Of a stretch of 64,000 bases of DNA, positions 54,997-63,951 are shown piece after piece (the stretch's first letter is position 1; the number at the start of each line of letters is the position of its first letter). The position numbers and the translations under genes are program-made. The notes under the pieces were generated by a model. The model saw only the letters and a program-made list of their open reading frames with translations, did no database searches and was not told the DNA's origin. Source of the DNA: Microvirga puerhi (lineage in GTDB: Bacteria; Pseudomonadota; Alphaproteobacteria; Rhizobiales; Beijerinckiaceae); contig NZ_JAIRBM010000005.1 in NCBI RefSeq assembly GCF_020089865.1, positions 269,523 to 333,522 of the forward strand. The letters are read 5' to 3'.

Positions 54997-57900
54997 ATGG
55001 ATAGGATTACTGTTAGTGCGCCGATCTCCGCAACGACGTCAATCGGTGTGGGTACTGAGCTCGGAGCGTTGGGGTATAGCGCGTCTCTTGATGGCACGAT
55101 CAATCTGAATACAGGCATAAAATCATACGGTTTGTCGTATAGTCGAGGTAATGTCTCCCTAGGCCTTCAAGGAGAACAGGGTTCCCTGCCCGAGCTAACT
55201 GCAAGTCCAACGTTCAGTGCCGGGGAATTCATGGGAGCTGGCGCAAGACTAGAATTAGATAAGGATAATCTAACACTCAAGTTGGGCTTTGGCTTCTCTG
55301 GGGGCGTTCCGTATGGGCTTACGGCAATAACATATGTAAGTATTCAAACGAATTACTTTCATCAGGTTCCCCAAAGGATTGATCTGGCGGCAAAGCAATA
55401 CTCCCTCGATGTCACGATGTCGGAGCTCGACAAGCTGCTTGGCGATATTCCGGATGAAGAAAAAGCCGCGTACTTGGATGACTTACACCAACTTGAGAAC
55501 GCGATAACTGGATTTGACGATGGAGAGTTGTCTTCGTCGTACATGCCAGCCGCACATTGCTTCGCGAGGGATACGCTTATCGCCACCGACGCCGGTCAAG
55601 TTCCCATCCAAGACATTTGTCCCGGTGACCTAGTCTTGGCATACGATGCTTTAGGAGCGTTGAAGTATGGGAGGGTAGTGCGCCTGTTTAGAGGCGTTAC
55701 AACGGAGTGGTTGCGGTTGTCCTGCGGTCTGACCGTAACTCCAGGTCATAAATTCATCAACGAGTATGGAGCGTTTGAACGAATTGATAGCATCGTCGGG
55801 CGCGGTGGCAGGATCATATCGAAGTTTGGAGCTGAAACGACTGTTAGCGCCAGCAGGGTAGTTTATTCGGAGGACACGAAAGAATGCTATGAGCAGGTGA
55901 TAGCCAAGGGATTAACTGCTGACCGCATCGATGTAATTGATGCCTCTGCCGAAGTAGGGTGGAGGACGTACAATTTTGAAGTTGAGGAGCTACATACCTA
56001 CGTCGCGGGAGGTGTACGGGTTCACAACGACTCCTTGCAAGATTATCTCGCTATCTCAGTCATGATGCAGAACGACGCATACGTCGCAGCGGCCTATGGT
56101 GATATGCAGGCCCGCGGTTGGGGCGAGCATGCGTTCGCGTCGGCGGCTTGGGGGGCTGAAGCCTTTGCAGCGCCGGGTTTCGCCGATCATCTTAACGATA
56201 TGCAAGCCGCTTATGATAAGGCCATCGCGGAGAAGGACTATTCGACGGCTCAGGCAATTAGAGAAGGGCTCGAGTCGGCTCAAAGTGGGATGCGATCCGC
56301 GTCCTGGGAGAACGAGCAGGCACGGCTGGCAAATCCAAATTCGACAATCATGGGTGAATTGCAACGACAGGATGCCGTCCTCGACAACAACGAAAAAGCT
56401 ATCGGCAACACTCTGAGCAGCATGAATGGCGAGAAAGCAACAACGGGTCAGGGAGGAGACTTTGACGATCCAAGCTATGGCGGTGAAGGCGGCCTCTCGC
56501 TGAACGAAGAGAGTGGGAAGGGAGCGTGGCCCCAACGGATTGCATCGGGAAATAGGTCAGCCGGTGTGATCGAATTTCCGAGTGGATTAAGGATTGCACA
56601 GTCTGTCAGCGGCAATAAAAGAAACTCTGCTGTCGTTCGGGACGGAGATGTCCTGGTTATGAGCAACCAAGTCACGCGTCCGGATGGCACCCAGCAGAAG
56701 GAGGAATACACCGCTCTTCCAAACGGTGGCGTGAAGGCTGTTGTCAGTGACTTCGGTCCCAGTGGGCTGGCTAATAGTCAAACTGTCACGATCAACCATG
56801 TCCTCAATTCGGAGTACAAGCGCATCGGCTCAGGTACTCAGACGTGGCGACAGTATTCCGACACGGGCATATTGGTTTACCGAGTGTTGTTAGAATCCGA
56901 CGGTGCCGGCATAGTTTGGCAGTATGATTTTTCCCGAAAGGAAGCGTGGTTTACCCGGGAAACGTGGCTTTTGCCCAATAGCATAAGTCACGTGCTATTG
57001 GCTTACGATAAAGGTCCGAAAGAGATCCAAAGCTATATCGGGAATTTCACGCTCCCCAGCGGCGTGAACAAGCTCACCCTTATGGATCGCGCCAGGAATG
57101 GTACGGGCAATTCTCGTAATAATCTCCTGACAGGGAACGACCTCGCCAATAAGCTTAGTGGTGCTGGGGGCAGTGATACCCTCAAAGGCGGCAGTGGCGA
57201 CGACACACTGCGAGGCGGTGATGGTAACGACAGCCTCTACGGCGAAGCAGGCGGCGACGTGTTGCGCGGCGATGACGGCAACGACACACTCTCTGGCGGT
57301 ATCGGCGACGACACGCTCTACGGTGGCTTGGGGAACGACAATCTCTCCGGCGAGGGCTGGGACGACACGCTGTTCGGGGATGCCGGCGACGACACGTTGT
57401 CCGGTGGTGATGGCTACGATGCGCTCTATGGTGGAGCCGGCAACGACCGTCTCGAGGGCGGCACGCAGGGCGACATCCTCGATGGCGGCGACGGCGACGA
57501 TACCCTCTCCGGCGGCAGCGAGGGCGACGAGCTGTATGGCGGCAACGGCAATGACCTGCTTGACGGTGGCTCCGGGTTCGATCGCCTCTTCGGTGATGCC
57601 GGCAACGACAGCCTGCTCGGCGGCGAGGGTTCGGACGAGCTCTATGGCGGTGATGGCGACGACACCTTGAACGGCGGCGTTGGCCACGACTTCCTCGTCG
57701 GTGGCGCGGGCGACGATTGGCTCCTCGGTGGCGATGGGAACGATGACCTTCGCGGGGGCGACGGCAACGACCGTCTCCAGGGCGATGCGGATGACGACGA
57801 AGCCTCGGGAGGCGACGGCAACGACACGGTTCATGGTGGCGACGGCAACGACCGCCTCCGCGGCGACGCGGGCGACGATACCCTCTATGGCGATGATGGC

Positions 57901-60534
57901 CGTGACGACCTCGATGGTGGCGCTGGCAACGATCTTCTCTACGGCGGCGACGGCAACGACGCCCTGCTCGGGTCAGGTGGTGACGATACGCTCTATGGCG
58001 GCGCCGGCCATGACGGGCTCGTCGGCGATGCCGGCGATGACCGCCTTTATGGTGAGGCGGGCGACGATGTCCTCAAGGGCGGGGCAGGGACCGATCTCCT
58101 TGCCGGGGCGATCGGCGCCGACACGCTCTATGGCGGTGCCGGCATGGATACCCTGTCGGGCGGCGATGGCAACGATCAGCTCTATGGCGACGCGGATGCC
58201 GACAGTCTCGATGGCGGTGCCGGCGACGACAAGCTGTGGGGCGGAGACGGCACCGATACGCTCGACGGCGGCGACGGCAATGACGTTCTCACGGGCGATG
58301 CCGGCGACGACACCTTACGCGGTGGGCTCGGCGACGACATGCTCTCCGGCGGGGCCGGCAACGACAGCCTCGACGGCGGCGGCGGACGCGATCAACTTTT
58401 CGGCGGCGACGGCAACGATATATTGATTGGCGGACCGGACGTCGACTACATCGATGGCGGGGAGGGCACCGACACCCTCGTGCTCACCGGCCTGCATTCC
58501 GACTACAAGATCCGCTTCAACACGGCGATCGGCCGCTTCTCCATCGTCGACCTGCGCGCCGGTTCGCCGGACGGCACCGACCTTGCGGCCATCGAGCTGT
58601 TCCAGTTCAGCGACGGCACCTTCACCAAGGCCGAGCTCGATTACGTGATCGGTGCCGACCAGAGCATCGCCTGGGACGTGCTCGACAGCGACGGCTCGAA
58701 GAGCACGCTCGGCTGGCGGCCCTGGTCCGTCGATCCGACGCAGTTCGAGATCTTCATCCAGCGGCGCAACATCGCCAATGTGAAAATGAGCGAGACCGTC
58801 TTCCATCCGGACGGATCACGGCTGGCCTATGCGTGGGATACCAGTCTCGATGGCAAGGGCGAACCGTGGGTATCCTATGTGCAGACCTACGACACGCAGG
58901 CGCGGCTGGTGAAGCAGCAATACGAGAACGACGACACGACGCGCCTGATCGAGGAAAACGATTATGACGGCAATCAAGCCTGGGACCACCGCGAAACCTG
59001 GTCGATGAATGTCGGCGGCGTCTATAGGGACTATCACCAGATCGACACGCTGCACGAACCCGATCCCGATCCGAGCATCGTCGACGTGATCGAGCGCCTG
59101 CGCGATCCGGCCAATCAAGCGCCATGGGACGTGATCGTCCGCGAGTATGACGTCTACAGCCCGAACTCTAACCACTGGCTGACGGAAGATACGACCTATG
59201 ATGACGGTACGCGCATCCTGAAGGGCAAGGACTATGCTCTAGATACGAAGAACTACGGATCACCGCCGGCCTCTTACGCGCGTGACGGCGAATGGAAGGA
59301 ATTCGAGGAGCGCTACGATTCCAGCGGCCGGAAATACTATGAAACGTACACCTATTATGGTGCGACCGAGACCGACCAGACCCACACCATCGTCAAGCAG
59401 TGGGACTACAACGGCCAGGATTGGGCGGATTCGACGCTCTACATCGAAGGCCAGGACCGCAAGGTTTGGCACGAGATCAACTACGATACCAACCCGACCT
59501 ACTCCAAGATCCGTTGGGATTGGCACTACGCTGCCGGGGACTGGTCACAGCAGGTGACCTACTGGAACAAGGCTGGGCAGCAGGTGTGGCTGGAGCAGAC
59601 CTGGATCAAAGACGATGGGACGGTGGACCGCGGCAAAGTCTTCCAGTGGGATTACACCACTGCCATCGCCTGGCAGCGCTACGAGTACGACTATAGGCAT
59701 GACACCGGCCACATCACGGAGGAGCGCACCCTCTATGACGACAATACGTATGGGATCGTCTATCACGACCTCGACAACCAATACGCCGACTACAAGGTCA
59801 AGACGGTGACCTATACGAATGAGGCGCAAACAACACGGCTATTGGAGCGTATCGAGCTGGATGCTCCGAATGGTCGCGGCGCGACACTGACGGTCTGGAT
59901 GTGGGATGTGACCAACGCTGATCCGGATTGGGCGCGGCTTTTTACGGAGTATCAGCCCGATCCCGCCGGGCCGGACCTGTTCCGGCGCGTCCACCAGATG
60001 CAGTACTTCAGCATGACGAGCGACAAGGAACATTATGAGCGCCTGTGGGATTATGGGACCGCCAAAAGCTGGAAGTACTCCGTCGAATTGTTCAATAAGA
60101 ACGATGTTTCCTATGCGCGCAATTTCCAGATGGATGACAACACCTGGAAGACGGAGGATTACGACACCGGTTCAGCGAAATGGGAAACGATCACGCAATA
60201 TCTGCTGGCGGACAAAACGACCCGTAAGCAAAAGGATACCCTTTTTGACGACGACCACGTGGTGATCGAGAAATGGGACATCGGCGACACGGATGGCTCG
60301 TGGGATTACTACTACATTCGGCTGGAGCACAAAGGCGATAGCGAGGCGAAGGCGACTTGGAAATGGTATCTCGATGACAATGGCCAACCACATTATGTCA
60401 TCGGCGATGCCAACGGTCCCAAAGACCAGCTTACCGATCCGCCACCCCATGTGGATCCGGACCCTAGGTTTTCCGGCCTACTCATGGATGGAAAGGCATC
60501 GAAGTCGCTGATGCCTGAGCTTCACGTTCTTTAG
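54997..60534 (+). CDS. Giant Hint-domain RTX protein with W/Y/D-rich C-terminal region
   Basis: A 1845-residue protein. Residues 1-185 form a beta-rich region with no Sec signal. Residues 188-344 form a Hint (hedgehog/intein-like) domain: Cys188 in [10 protein letters not shown], the TPGH motif at 248-251, [15 protein letters not shown] and the closing VRVHND with Asn344. About 350-480 is helical and Ala/Gln-rich, and 560-715 is beta. Residues 720-1160 are 49 in-register RTX nonapeptides. Residues 1161-1845 hold W/Y/D-rich imperfect repeats ([26 protein letters not shown]) with no known family. It lacks the DFFVI ending of the other RTX proteins. It may be a self-processing exoprotein or polymorphic-toxin-like effector (inference). 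A/T-rich 5' part. Confidence 0.85.
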   Translation: MDRITVSAPISATTSIGVGTELGALGYSASLDGTINLNTGIKSYGLSYSRGNVSLGLQGEQGSLPELTASPTFSAGEFMGAGARLELDKDNLTLKLGFGFSGGVPYGLTAITYVSIQTNYFHQVPQRIDLAAKQYSLDVTMSELDKLLGDIPDEEKAAYLDDLHQLENAITGFDDGELSSSYMPAAHCFARDTLIATDAGQVPIQDICPGDLVLAYDALGALKYGRVVRLFRGVTTEWLRLSCGLTVTPGHKFINEYGAFERIDSIVGRGGRIISKFGAETTVSASRVVYSEDTKECYEQVIAKGLTADRIDVIDASAEVGWRTYNFEVEELHTYVAGGVRVHNDSLQDYLAISVMMQNDAYVAAAYGDMQARGWGEHAFASAAWGAEAFAAPGFADHLNDMQAAYDKAIAEKDYSTAQAIREGLESAQSGMRSASWENEQARLANPNSTIMGELQRQDAVLDNNEKAIGNTLSSMNGEKATTGQGGDFDDPSYGGEGGLSLNEESGKGAWPQRIASGNRSAGVIEFPSGLRIAQSVSGNKRNSAVVRDGDVLVMSNQVTRPDGTQQKEEYTALPNGGVKAVVSDFGPSGLANSQTVTINHVLNSEYKRIGSGTQTWRQYSDTGILVYRVLLESDGAGIVWQYDFSRKEAWFTRETWLLPNSISHVLLAYDKGPKEIQSYIGNFTLPSGVNKLTLMDRARNGTGNSRNNLLTGNDLANKLSGAGGSDTLKGGSGDDTLRGGDGNDSLYGEAGGDVLRGDDGNDTLSGGIGDDTLYGGLGNDNLSGEGWDDTLFGDAGDDTLSGGDGYDALYGGAGNDRLEGGTQGDILDGGDGDDTLSGGSEGDELYGGNGNDLLDGGSGFDRLFGDAGNDSLLGGEGSDELYGGDGDDTLNGGVGHDFLVGGAGDDWLLGGDGNDDLRGGDGNDRLQGDADDDEASGGDGNDTVHGGDGNDRLRGDAGDDTLYGDDGRDDLDGGAGNDLLYGGDGNDALLGSGGDDTLYGGAGHDGLVGDAGDDRLYGEAGDDVLKGGAGTDLLAGAIGADTLYGGAGMDTLSGGDGNDQLYGDADADSLDGGAGDDKLWGGDGTDTLDGGDGNDVLTGDAGDDTLRGGLGDDMLSGGAGNDSLDGGGGRDQLFGGDGNDILIGGPDVDYIDGGEGTDTLVLTGLHSDYKIRFNTAIGRFSIVDLRAGSPDGTDLAAIELFQFSDGTFTKAELDYVIGADQSIAWDVLDSDGSKSTLGWRPWSVDPTQFEIFIQRRNIANVKMSETVFHPDGSRLAYAWDTSLDGKGEPWVSYVQTYDTQARLVKQQYENDDTTRLIEENDYDGNQAWDHRETWSMNVGGVYRDYHQIDTLHEPDPDPSIVDVIERLRDPANQAPWDVIVREYDVYSPNSNHWLTEDTTYDDGTRILKGKDYALDTKNYGSPPASYARDGEWKEFEERYDSSGRKYYETYTYYGATETDQTHTIVKQWDYNGQDWADSTLYIEGQDRKVWHEINYDTNPTYSKIRWDWHYAAGDWSQQVTYWNKAGQQVWLEQTWIKDDGTVDRGKVFQWDYTTAIAWQRYEYDYRHDTGHITEERTLYDDNTYGIVYHDLDNQYADYKVKTVTYTNEAQTTRLLERIELDAPNGRGATLTVWMWDVTNADPDWARLFTEYQPDPAGPDLFRRVHQMQYFSMTSDKEHYERLWDYGTAKSWKYSVELFNKNDVSYARNFQMDDNTWKTEDYDTGSAKWETITQYLLADKTTRKQKDTLFDDDHVVIEKWDIGDTDGSWDYYYIRLEHKGDSEAKATWKWYLDDNGQPHYVIGDANGPKDQLTDPPPHVDPDPRFSGLLMDGKASKSLMPELHVL
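57154..58476 (+). repeat. 49 consecutive 27-bp RTX (nonapeptide) repeats
   Basis: Counting by codon, 49 units of nine residues (consensus L-x-G-G-x-G-x-D-x) run without insertion or deletion, ending exactly at LVL. It lies inside the giant protein and should form one long calcium-binding beta roll. Confidence 0.95.
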
Positions 60535-60820
60535 GCGAGGCGGGCGGTCTGGAGTCGCCATAGTGCAGTCTCCCCGCCTGTACCCTATCCTCTGAAGCGT
60601 TGGCTGCACCGGGCCGATGCTTCCCGCCGACGCGTGAGAGCTGCGGCCAAGGCAAGAGGCACTCGAACTCGTTTGAAAGAGACGCCTATTCTGACACCTG
60701 AAGCGCGGAATCGAGGATCGTTGCTCAGGTGGGGCTATTGGGTGGCCCGCCTACCAAAGCATTGTACCGTAAGTAAATTTATGTAACGTTATTTCGCATA
60801 ATAACTTTCAGAACGATGCA
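60535..60820. promoter_or_regulatory. Intergenic region upstream of the LysR-type gene
   Basis: The right-hand 50 bp are A/T-rich and contain an imperfect palindrome, GTTAT-TTCGCAT-AATAAC (60788-60805), about 15 bp before the LysR ATG. This could be an autoregulatory LysR site or part of the promoter. The rest shows nothing recognisable. Confidence 0.4.
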
Positions 60821-61834
60821 ATGAAGCCTTTTGATCCGGATCAGCGCAACCTTACGCGCACACCTCTCGATAACGAGCATATTCTCAGCGGGCAGTTCTG
60901 GGGTGAGCTCAGAGTCTTTCTCGCTGTTGCTAAAGCGAAGTCCTTCAACCGCGCCGCCGAACTTCTGAACTCAAGCCAGCCAACTGTCAGCCGGCAGGTG
61001 AAGCGCCTGCAGGATTTGATGGGTTCGCAGCTCTTCGTGCCGAGTCAGCACGGGGTCAAGTTGACCCCTAAAGGACAGGCATTAGCTCAGGCATTGTCAA
61101 GCCTCGACCATTCGCTCTTCGCGCTCACCAACGACCTTCGCGCCGAAAACAAGGAGGCTGAGGGAATTGTTCGTGTCAGCATCACTGACGGCCTGAACAC
61201 ATTCTTTGTCGCGCCGGCCGTTTCAACATTCGCTGCCGAATATCCGAAGATCCAGCTTCACCTCAAAAGCCCCGCTAACGTGGTCAGCCTACGAGACAAC
61301 CAAACCGATATGATGATCGGATTCAGTCCGATCGATGCGGCGGATATCTACACCCAGAAGCTCGGCGCCCTACACTTCATTCCGATCGTCGCGAAATCCT
61401 ACATCCAACAACATGGGATCCCAACGCGATCCAATCTCGAGCAGCACCTTTTCCTTCAATCGGAATTCTATACCGCGAAGACCGGTCTCTGGGATTCTTG
61501 GAACCGCGCGGTTCTCCGCGGCCGTATCGTGCATTTCTGCGACAACTCTATGGCCTACGGGATGCTGGTCAAAGCGGGCCTCGGCATCGGATTGCTCGGC
61601 AGCTACACCATTCTCGAGCCAAACGCCGTCCCATTGGAACTTGACGTCGCAATTTCAGTGCCCCTCTATGCTCACGCTCTGACGGAGCGCCTGAATGCAA
61701 AGCCCGTTCGTCTAGCCTTTGATTGGCTCTGCGACATGTTTGGATCGTCTAACCCGTGGTTTGGCCCGAGGCTTCGTCTGGACCCGCCTCAAAGCAGGTT
61801 TGACATTGGTATCAAGCTTCTCTTCAACCTCTGA
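60821..61834 (+). CDS. LysR-family transcriptional regulator
   Basis: A 337-residue regulator with an N-terminal winged HTH (ELRVFLAVAKAKSFNRAAELL, SSQPTVSRQVKRLQDLMG, split as seen near residues 28-68) and a LysR-type effector domain (about 110-310). The family usually senses a small molecule and binds T-N11-A sites. The N-terminal extension before the HTH (about 28 residues) is longer than usual. The last 123 bp overlap, on the other strand, the 3' end of the next gene. No obvious target is adjacent. Confidence 0.88.
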   Translation: MKPFDPDQRNLTRTPLDNEHILSGQFWGELRVFLAVAKAKSFNRAAELLNSSQPTVSRQVKRLQDLMGSQLFVPSQHGVKLTPKGQALAQALSSLDHSLFALTNDLRAENKEAEGIVRVSITDGLNTFFVAPAVSTFAAEYPKIQLHLKSPANVVSLRDNQTDMMIGFSPIDAADIYTQKLGALHFIPIVAKSYIQQHGIPTRSNLEQHLFLQSEFYTAKTGLWDSWNRAVLRGRIVHFCDNSMAYGMLVKAGLGIGLLGSYTILEPNAVPLELDVAISVPLYAHALTERLNAKPVRLAFDWLCDMFGSSNPWFGPRLRLDPPQSRFDIGIKLLFNL

Positions 61835-62074
61835 AAGTTGGCTTTGGAGGTGATAGCGGCTGATGCTCTCGGAAACCCAAATATATGTGTTGCCGGCATC
61901 TTCGAATAGCTCTGCTAGTTCGAGCGGAACATCCGACCCTTCAAAAAGGAGCTTTTCGAACATCGCCCTATGCAGCGTAACGACCTGTTGAAGGTATGCA
62001 CGAAAGTAGTTCATCAGAGCAACTGGGTCTGCCTCATCTAATTCTGGAGGTGGGGTTGAAGGAATGCTGCTCAT
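61712..62074 (-). CDS. Hypothetical protein, convergently overlapping lysR-type gene
   Basis: A 120-residue protein with no signal or membrane segment: an acidic N-terminus, helices in the middle (VALMNYFRAYLQQVVTLHRAM, residues about 18-40) and a very basic C-terminal tail (RRVQTKPRAKPRVRRSK). Its ATG overlaps the GNAT stop as ATGA, so the two are co-translated. Its 3' end overlaps lysR by 123 bp. The basic tail lies within the overlap and may be partly dictated by the other strand. No family recognised. Confidence 0.65.
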   Translation of the reverse strand: MSSIPSTPPPELDEADPVALMNYFRAYLQQVVTLHRAMFEKLLFEGSDVPLELAELFEDAGNTYIWVSESISRYHLQSQLSEVEEKLDTNVKPALRRVQTKPRAKPRVRRSKHVAEPIKG

Positions 62075-62652
62075 GTCCTGCGAGCTTCAAATTCAGATCG
62101 ATCATCCCATTGCCCTTCGATGCGAAATAGAACTGCAGTGTCCGAATCTGCGGTAATTGCATTCTTTGGCGGATTCAGTTCTTTGATAAGCTCAAGATAG
62201 GGCTCATCGTGCCCTTCGAAGTAAAGCGGATCTTTATTCGGTACAGGTCGAAAGCCAAGAAGCGAGCGCCAGAGGCGAGCATATGTCGGTTGTGCGTGAG
62301 TTATGACTCGATCGTAACCTTTGCGACTGATGTGGTCGAAAATGAACTCTGCACACTTTTTGATCGTGCGAGGATCTCGCCAAGCCTTTCGAAAGCTTGT
62401 GCGCTCCATTTTCGCGAAGTCCTTGAACCAGCGAATGCGAGCCGTGCCGATCGGCTCGTCTTCTGCGTAGACAATGATATGCGTCGCTTGGTAATCATTG
62501 CCGTCATAAGTTTGCCGGGCCGGGACGCCATGTTCTTCCAGAAAGCAAATAGCTCGGATTGCGTAGGCGTGGAGCAGCTGTTCAGGCGTCGTGACAACCT
62601 CAGCTCGTATCAGGTTGTCGTGTTTGCCGCTGGTCGAAGCGCTCTTTTCCAT
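62071..62652 (-). CDS. GNAT-family acyltransferase
   Basis: A 193-residue protein. The pattern AYAIRAICFLEEHGVPARQTYDGND with AEDEPIGTARIRW (shown in parts) is the start of a GNAT domain of the ElaA/YjcF or autoinducer-synthase-like kind. The acetyl-CoA region GYDRVITHAQPTYARLWRSLLGF and a 40-residue C-terminal extension follow. Substrate unknown. ATG 62652 has an AAGGACC site; the frame open to 62709 is not needed. It is coupled by a 4-bp overlap to the hypothetical gene downstream. Confidence 0.75.
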   Translation of the reverse strand: MEKSASTSGKHDNLIRAEVVTTPEQLLHAYAIRAICFLEEHGVPARQTYDGNDYQATHIIVYAEDEPIGTARIRWFKDFAKMERTSFRKAWRDPRTIKKCAEFIFDHISRKGYDRVITHAQPTYARLWRSLLGFRPVPNKDPLYFEGHDEPYLELIKELNPPKNAITADSDTAVLFRIEGQWDDRSEFEARRT

Positions 62653-62768
62653 GACACAGGTCCTTGAGGAACAGGAAATCTGCTTAAGTAGAGAGCATAG
62701 GACCGCCACATCTTTGAAGGGCGTAAGATGTTGTGCTGTTCTTCATGGTTGTTGAACTAGAGGCCACT

Positions 62769-62978
62769 ATGTCCGAATGTAATAACCGTGGGACAAAGAG
62801 TCTGGCTGAGATATGTCAGGAGGCGGTTGATCGCTTTGGTGACGATTGGGTCCAGATTCAGAGTTACGTGACGGAATATATTGACCGGATGCCGAGTGAT
62901 GAGAGGGTCAGACTTGTCGATGAGGTTCGTCGGTTGCTGAGTTTCCATGCCCCATCCCATCAAAGTGTGCTCCACTGA
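62769..62978 (+). CDS. Small hypothetical protein
   Basis: A 69-residue acidic protein (from ATG 62769) with SLAEICQEAVDRFGDDW and MPSDERVRLVDEVRRLL, predicted helical and without membrane segments. The frame could start at 62733, but an AGAGGCC site favours 62769. It is followed 24 bp later by an XRE-type regulator in the same direction. I recognise no family. Confidence 0.6.
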   Translation: MSECNNRGTKSLAEICQEAVDRFGDDWVQIQSYVTEYIDRMPSDERVRLVDEVRRLLSFHAPSHQSVLH

Positions 62979-63002
62979 TGAGTCCTCTTAGATAGAAGTT
63001 TC

Positions 63003-63389
63003 ATGCAGAAATTGCCCAACGCTGCGGATCGGTATATTGGCAGCCAGATCCGGACGAGACGCCTTATGATCGGGATGAGCCAGGAGCGGCTTGCAGGGGC
63101 TTTGGGGCTCACCTTCCAGCAGGTTCAGAAATACGAGAAGGGCGTGAACCGGATTGGCGCAGGACGTCTCTTGGAGATAGCTCAACTTCTCGGAGTCTCG
63201 ATCGACTACTTCTACAAGGGAATTCAGGCCAAGTTGATGGGATCCGAGAGAGATCCCGTTGCGGTTGCCATGAATACACCCGAGGGGTTGCGCCTTGCTC
63301 GAGCATTTACGCGAATGTCCGACCTTCCGGCGCAGATCAAGCTCGTGGAGTTGGCGGAGGCAATCGCGAGCACTCGAGCCGTAGTTTAG
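63003..63389 (+). CDS. XRE-family helix-turn-helix regulator
   Basis: A 128-residue protein with an N-terminal Cro/C1-type HTH: IRTRRLMIGMSQERLAGALG, then TFQQVQKYEKGVNRIGAGRL (about residues 15-55), and LLGVSIDYFYKG. A helical C-terminal part of about 60 residues follows. Regulators of exactly this layout are numerous in Hyphomicrobiales. Targets unknown; a possible partner is the small gene just upstream. Confidence 0.88.
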   Translation: MQKLPNAADRYIGSQIRTRRLMIGMSQERLAGALGLTFQQVQKYEKGVNRIGAGRLLEIAQLLGVSIDYFYKGIQAKLMGSERDPVAVAMNTPEGLRLARAFTRMSDLPAQIKLVELAEAIASTRAVV

Positions 63390-63857
63390 TGAAATATGAA
63401 TGAACGCGTGATGCTCGTATAAGAGCGTCCGAAGCGACCATCCGTAAGCGCTTGTGTTTTGACCGAGTTAGCGATCAGGCCGTTCATACCGGATCGGTGG
63501 ATGCACATTGCGGAACGGCATACGCGGGACAACTCAATTCTCTGGAAGAAGGATCGATCGCCACGTCCATCTGAGCGTCAACTGACCTCGACGATGCGAT
63601 GCAGATCAATTGCAAGTGCCGTGCGCGACGAAGCACGCAACTGATGTTCAGGCGTTGTCGTATCCACGAATAGGCCGGGCGTGTTGTCCTGCGCCCGGCT
63701 TTGTCTTGATGGTTGTCGTAACGTCCAGCCTTACAGCATGAAGTCGGAGGTGGTCAGCCCGAGCTTGAGGCCGGCCAGATCGACATGGAACTGGTAGTTG
63801 TCGACCTTGCCGTAGACATGCGTCGCTTTGTCTTGATGGTTGTCGTAACGTCCAGCC
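63390..63857. other. Intergenic region with hairpin and duplicated RTX-gene end
   Basis: The left 280 bp hold only short chance frames. A GCCGGGCG/CGCCCGGC hairpin (63674-63699) and then the first copy of a 127-bp tandem duplication (63698-63824) fill the right part, up to the stop codon of the RTX gene. Confidence 0.6.
63674..63706 (+). terminator. Hairpin with weak T tract
   Basis: An 8-bp GC stem with a 10-nt loop, followed by TTTGTCTT on the plus strand. It lies between the XRE gene and the opposing RTX gene and is a possible terminator. Confidence 0.55.
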
Positions 63858-63951
63858 TTACAGCATGAAGTCGGAGGTGGTCAGCCCGAGCTTGAGGCCG
63901 GCCAGATCGACATGGAACTGGTAGTTGTCGACCTTGCCGTAGACATGCGTC
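63698..63951. repeat. Perfect 127-bp tandem duplication at the 3' end of an RTX gene
   Basis: Positions 63698-63824 and 63825-63951 are identical. Each copy contains the codons for the last 30 residues (minus strand, ending TSDFML) plus stop and 33 bp downstream. Only the right copy is translated, because its TAA ends the frame. Confidence 0.95.

Noticed and set aside
57154..58476. CRISPR-like regular 27-bp repeat spacing
   Set aside because: The periodicity is that of RTX nonapeptide codons in an open frame; there are no unique spacers between identical repeats.
63459..63644. 61-residue plus-strand open frame after the XRE gene
   Set aside because: No ribosome-binding site, no recognisable domain and Arg/Ser-rich chance composition; could not be supported.
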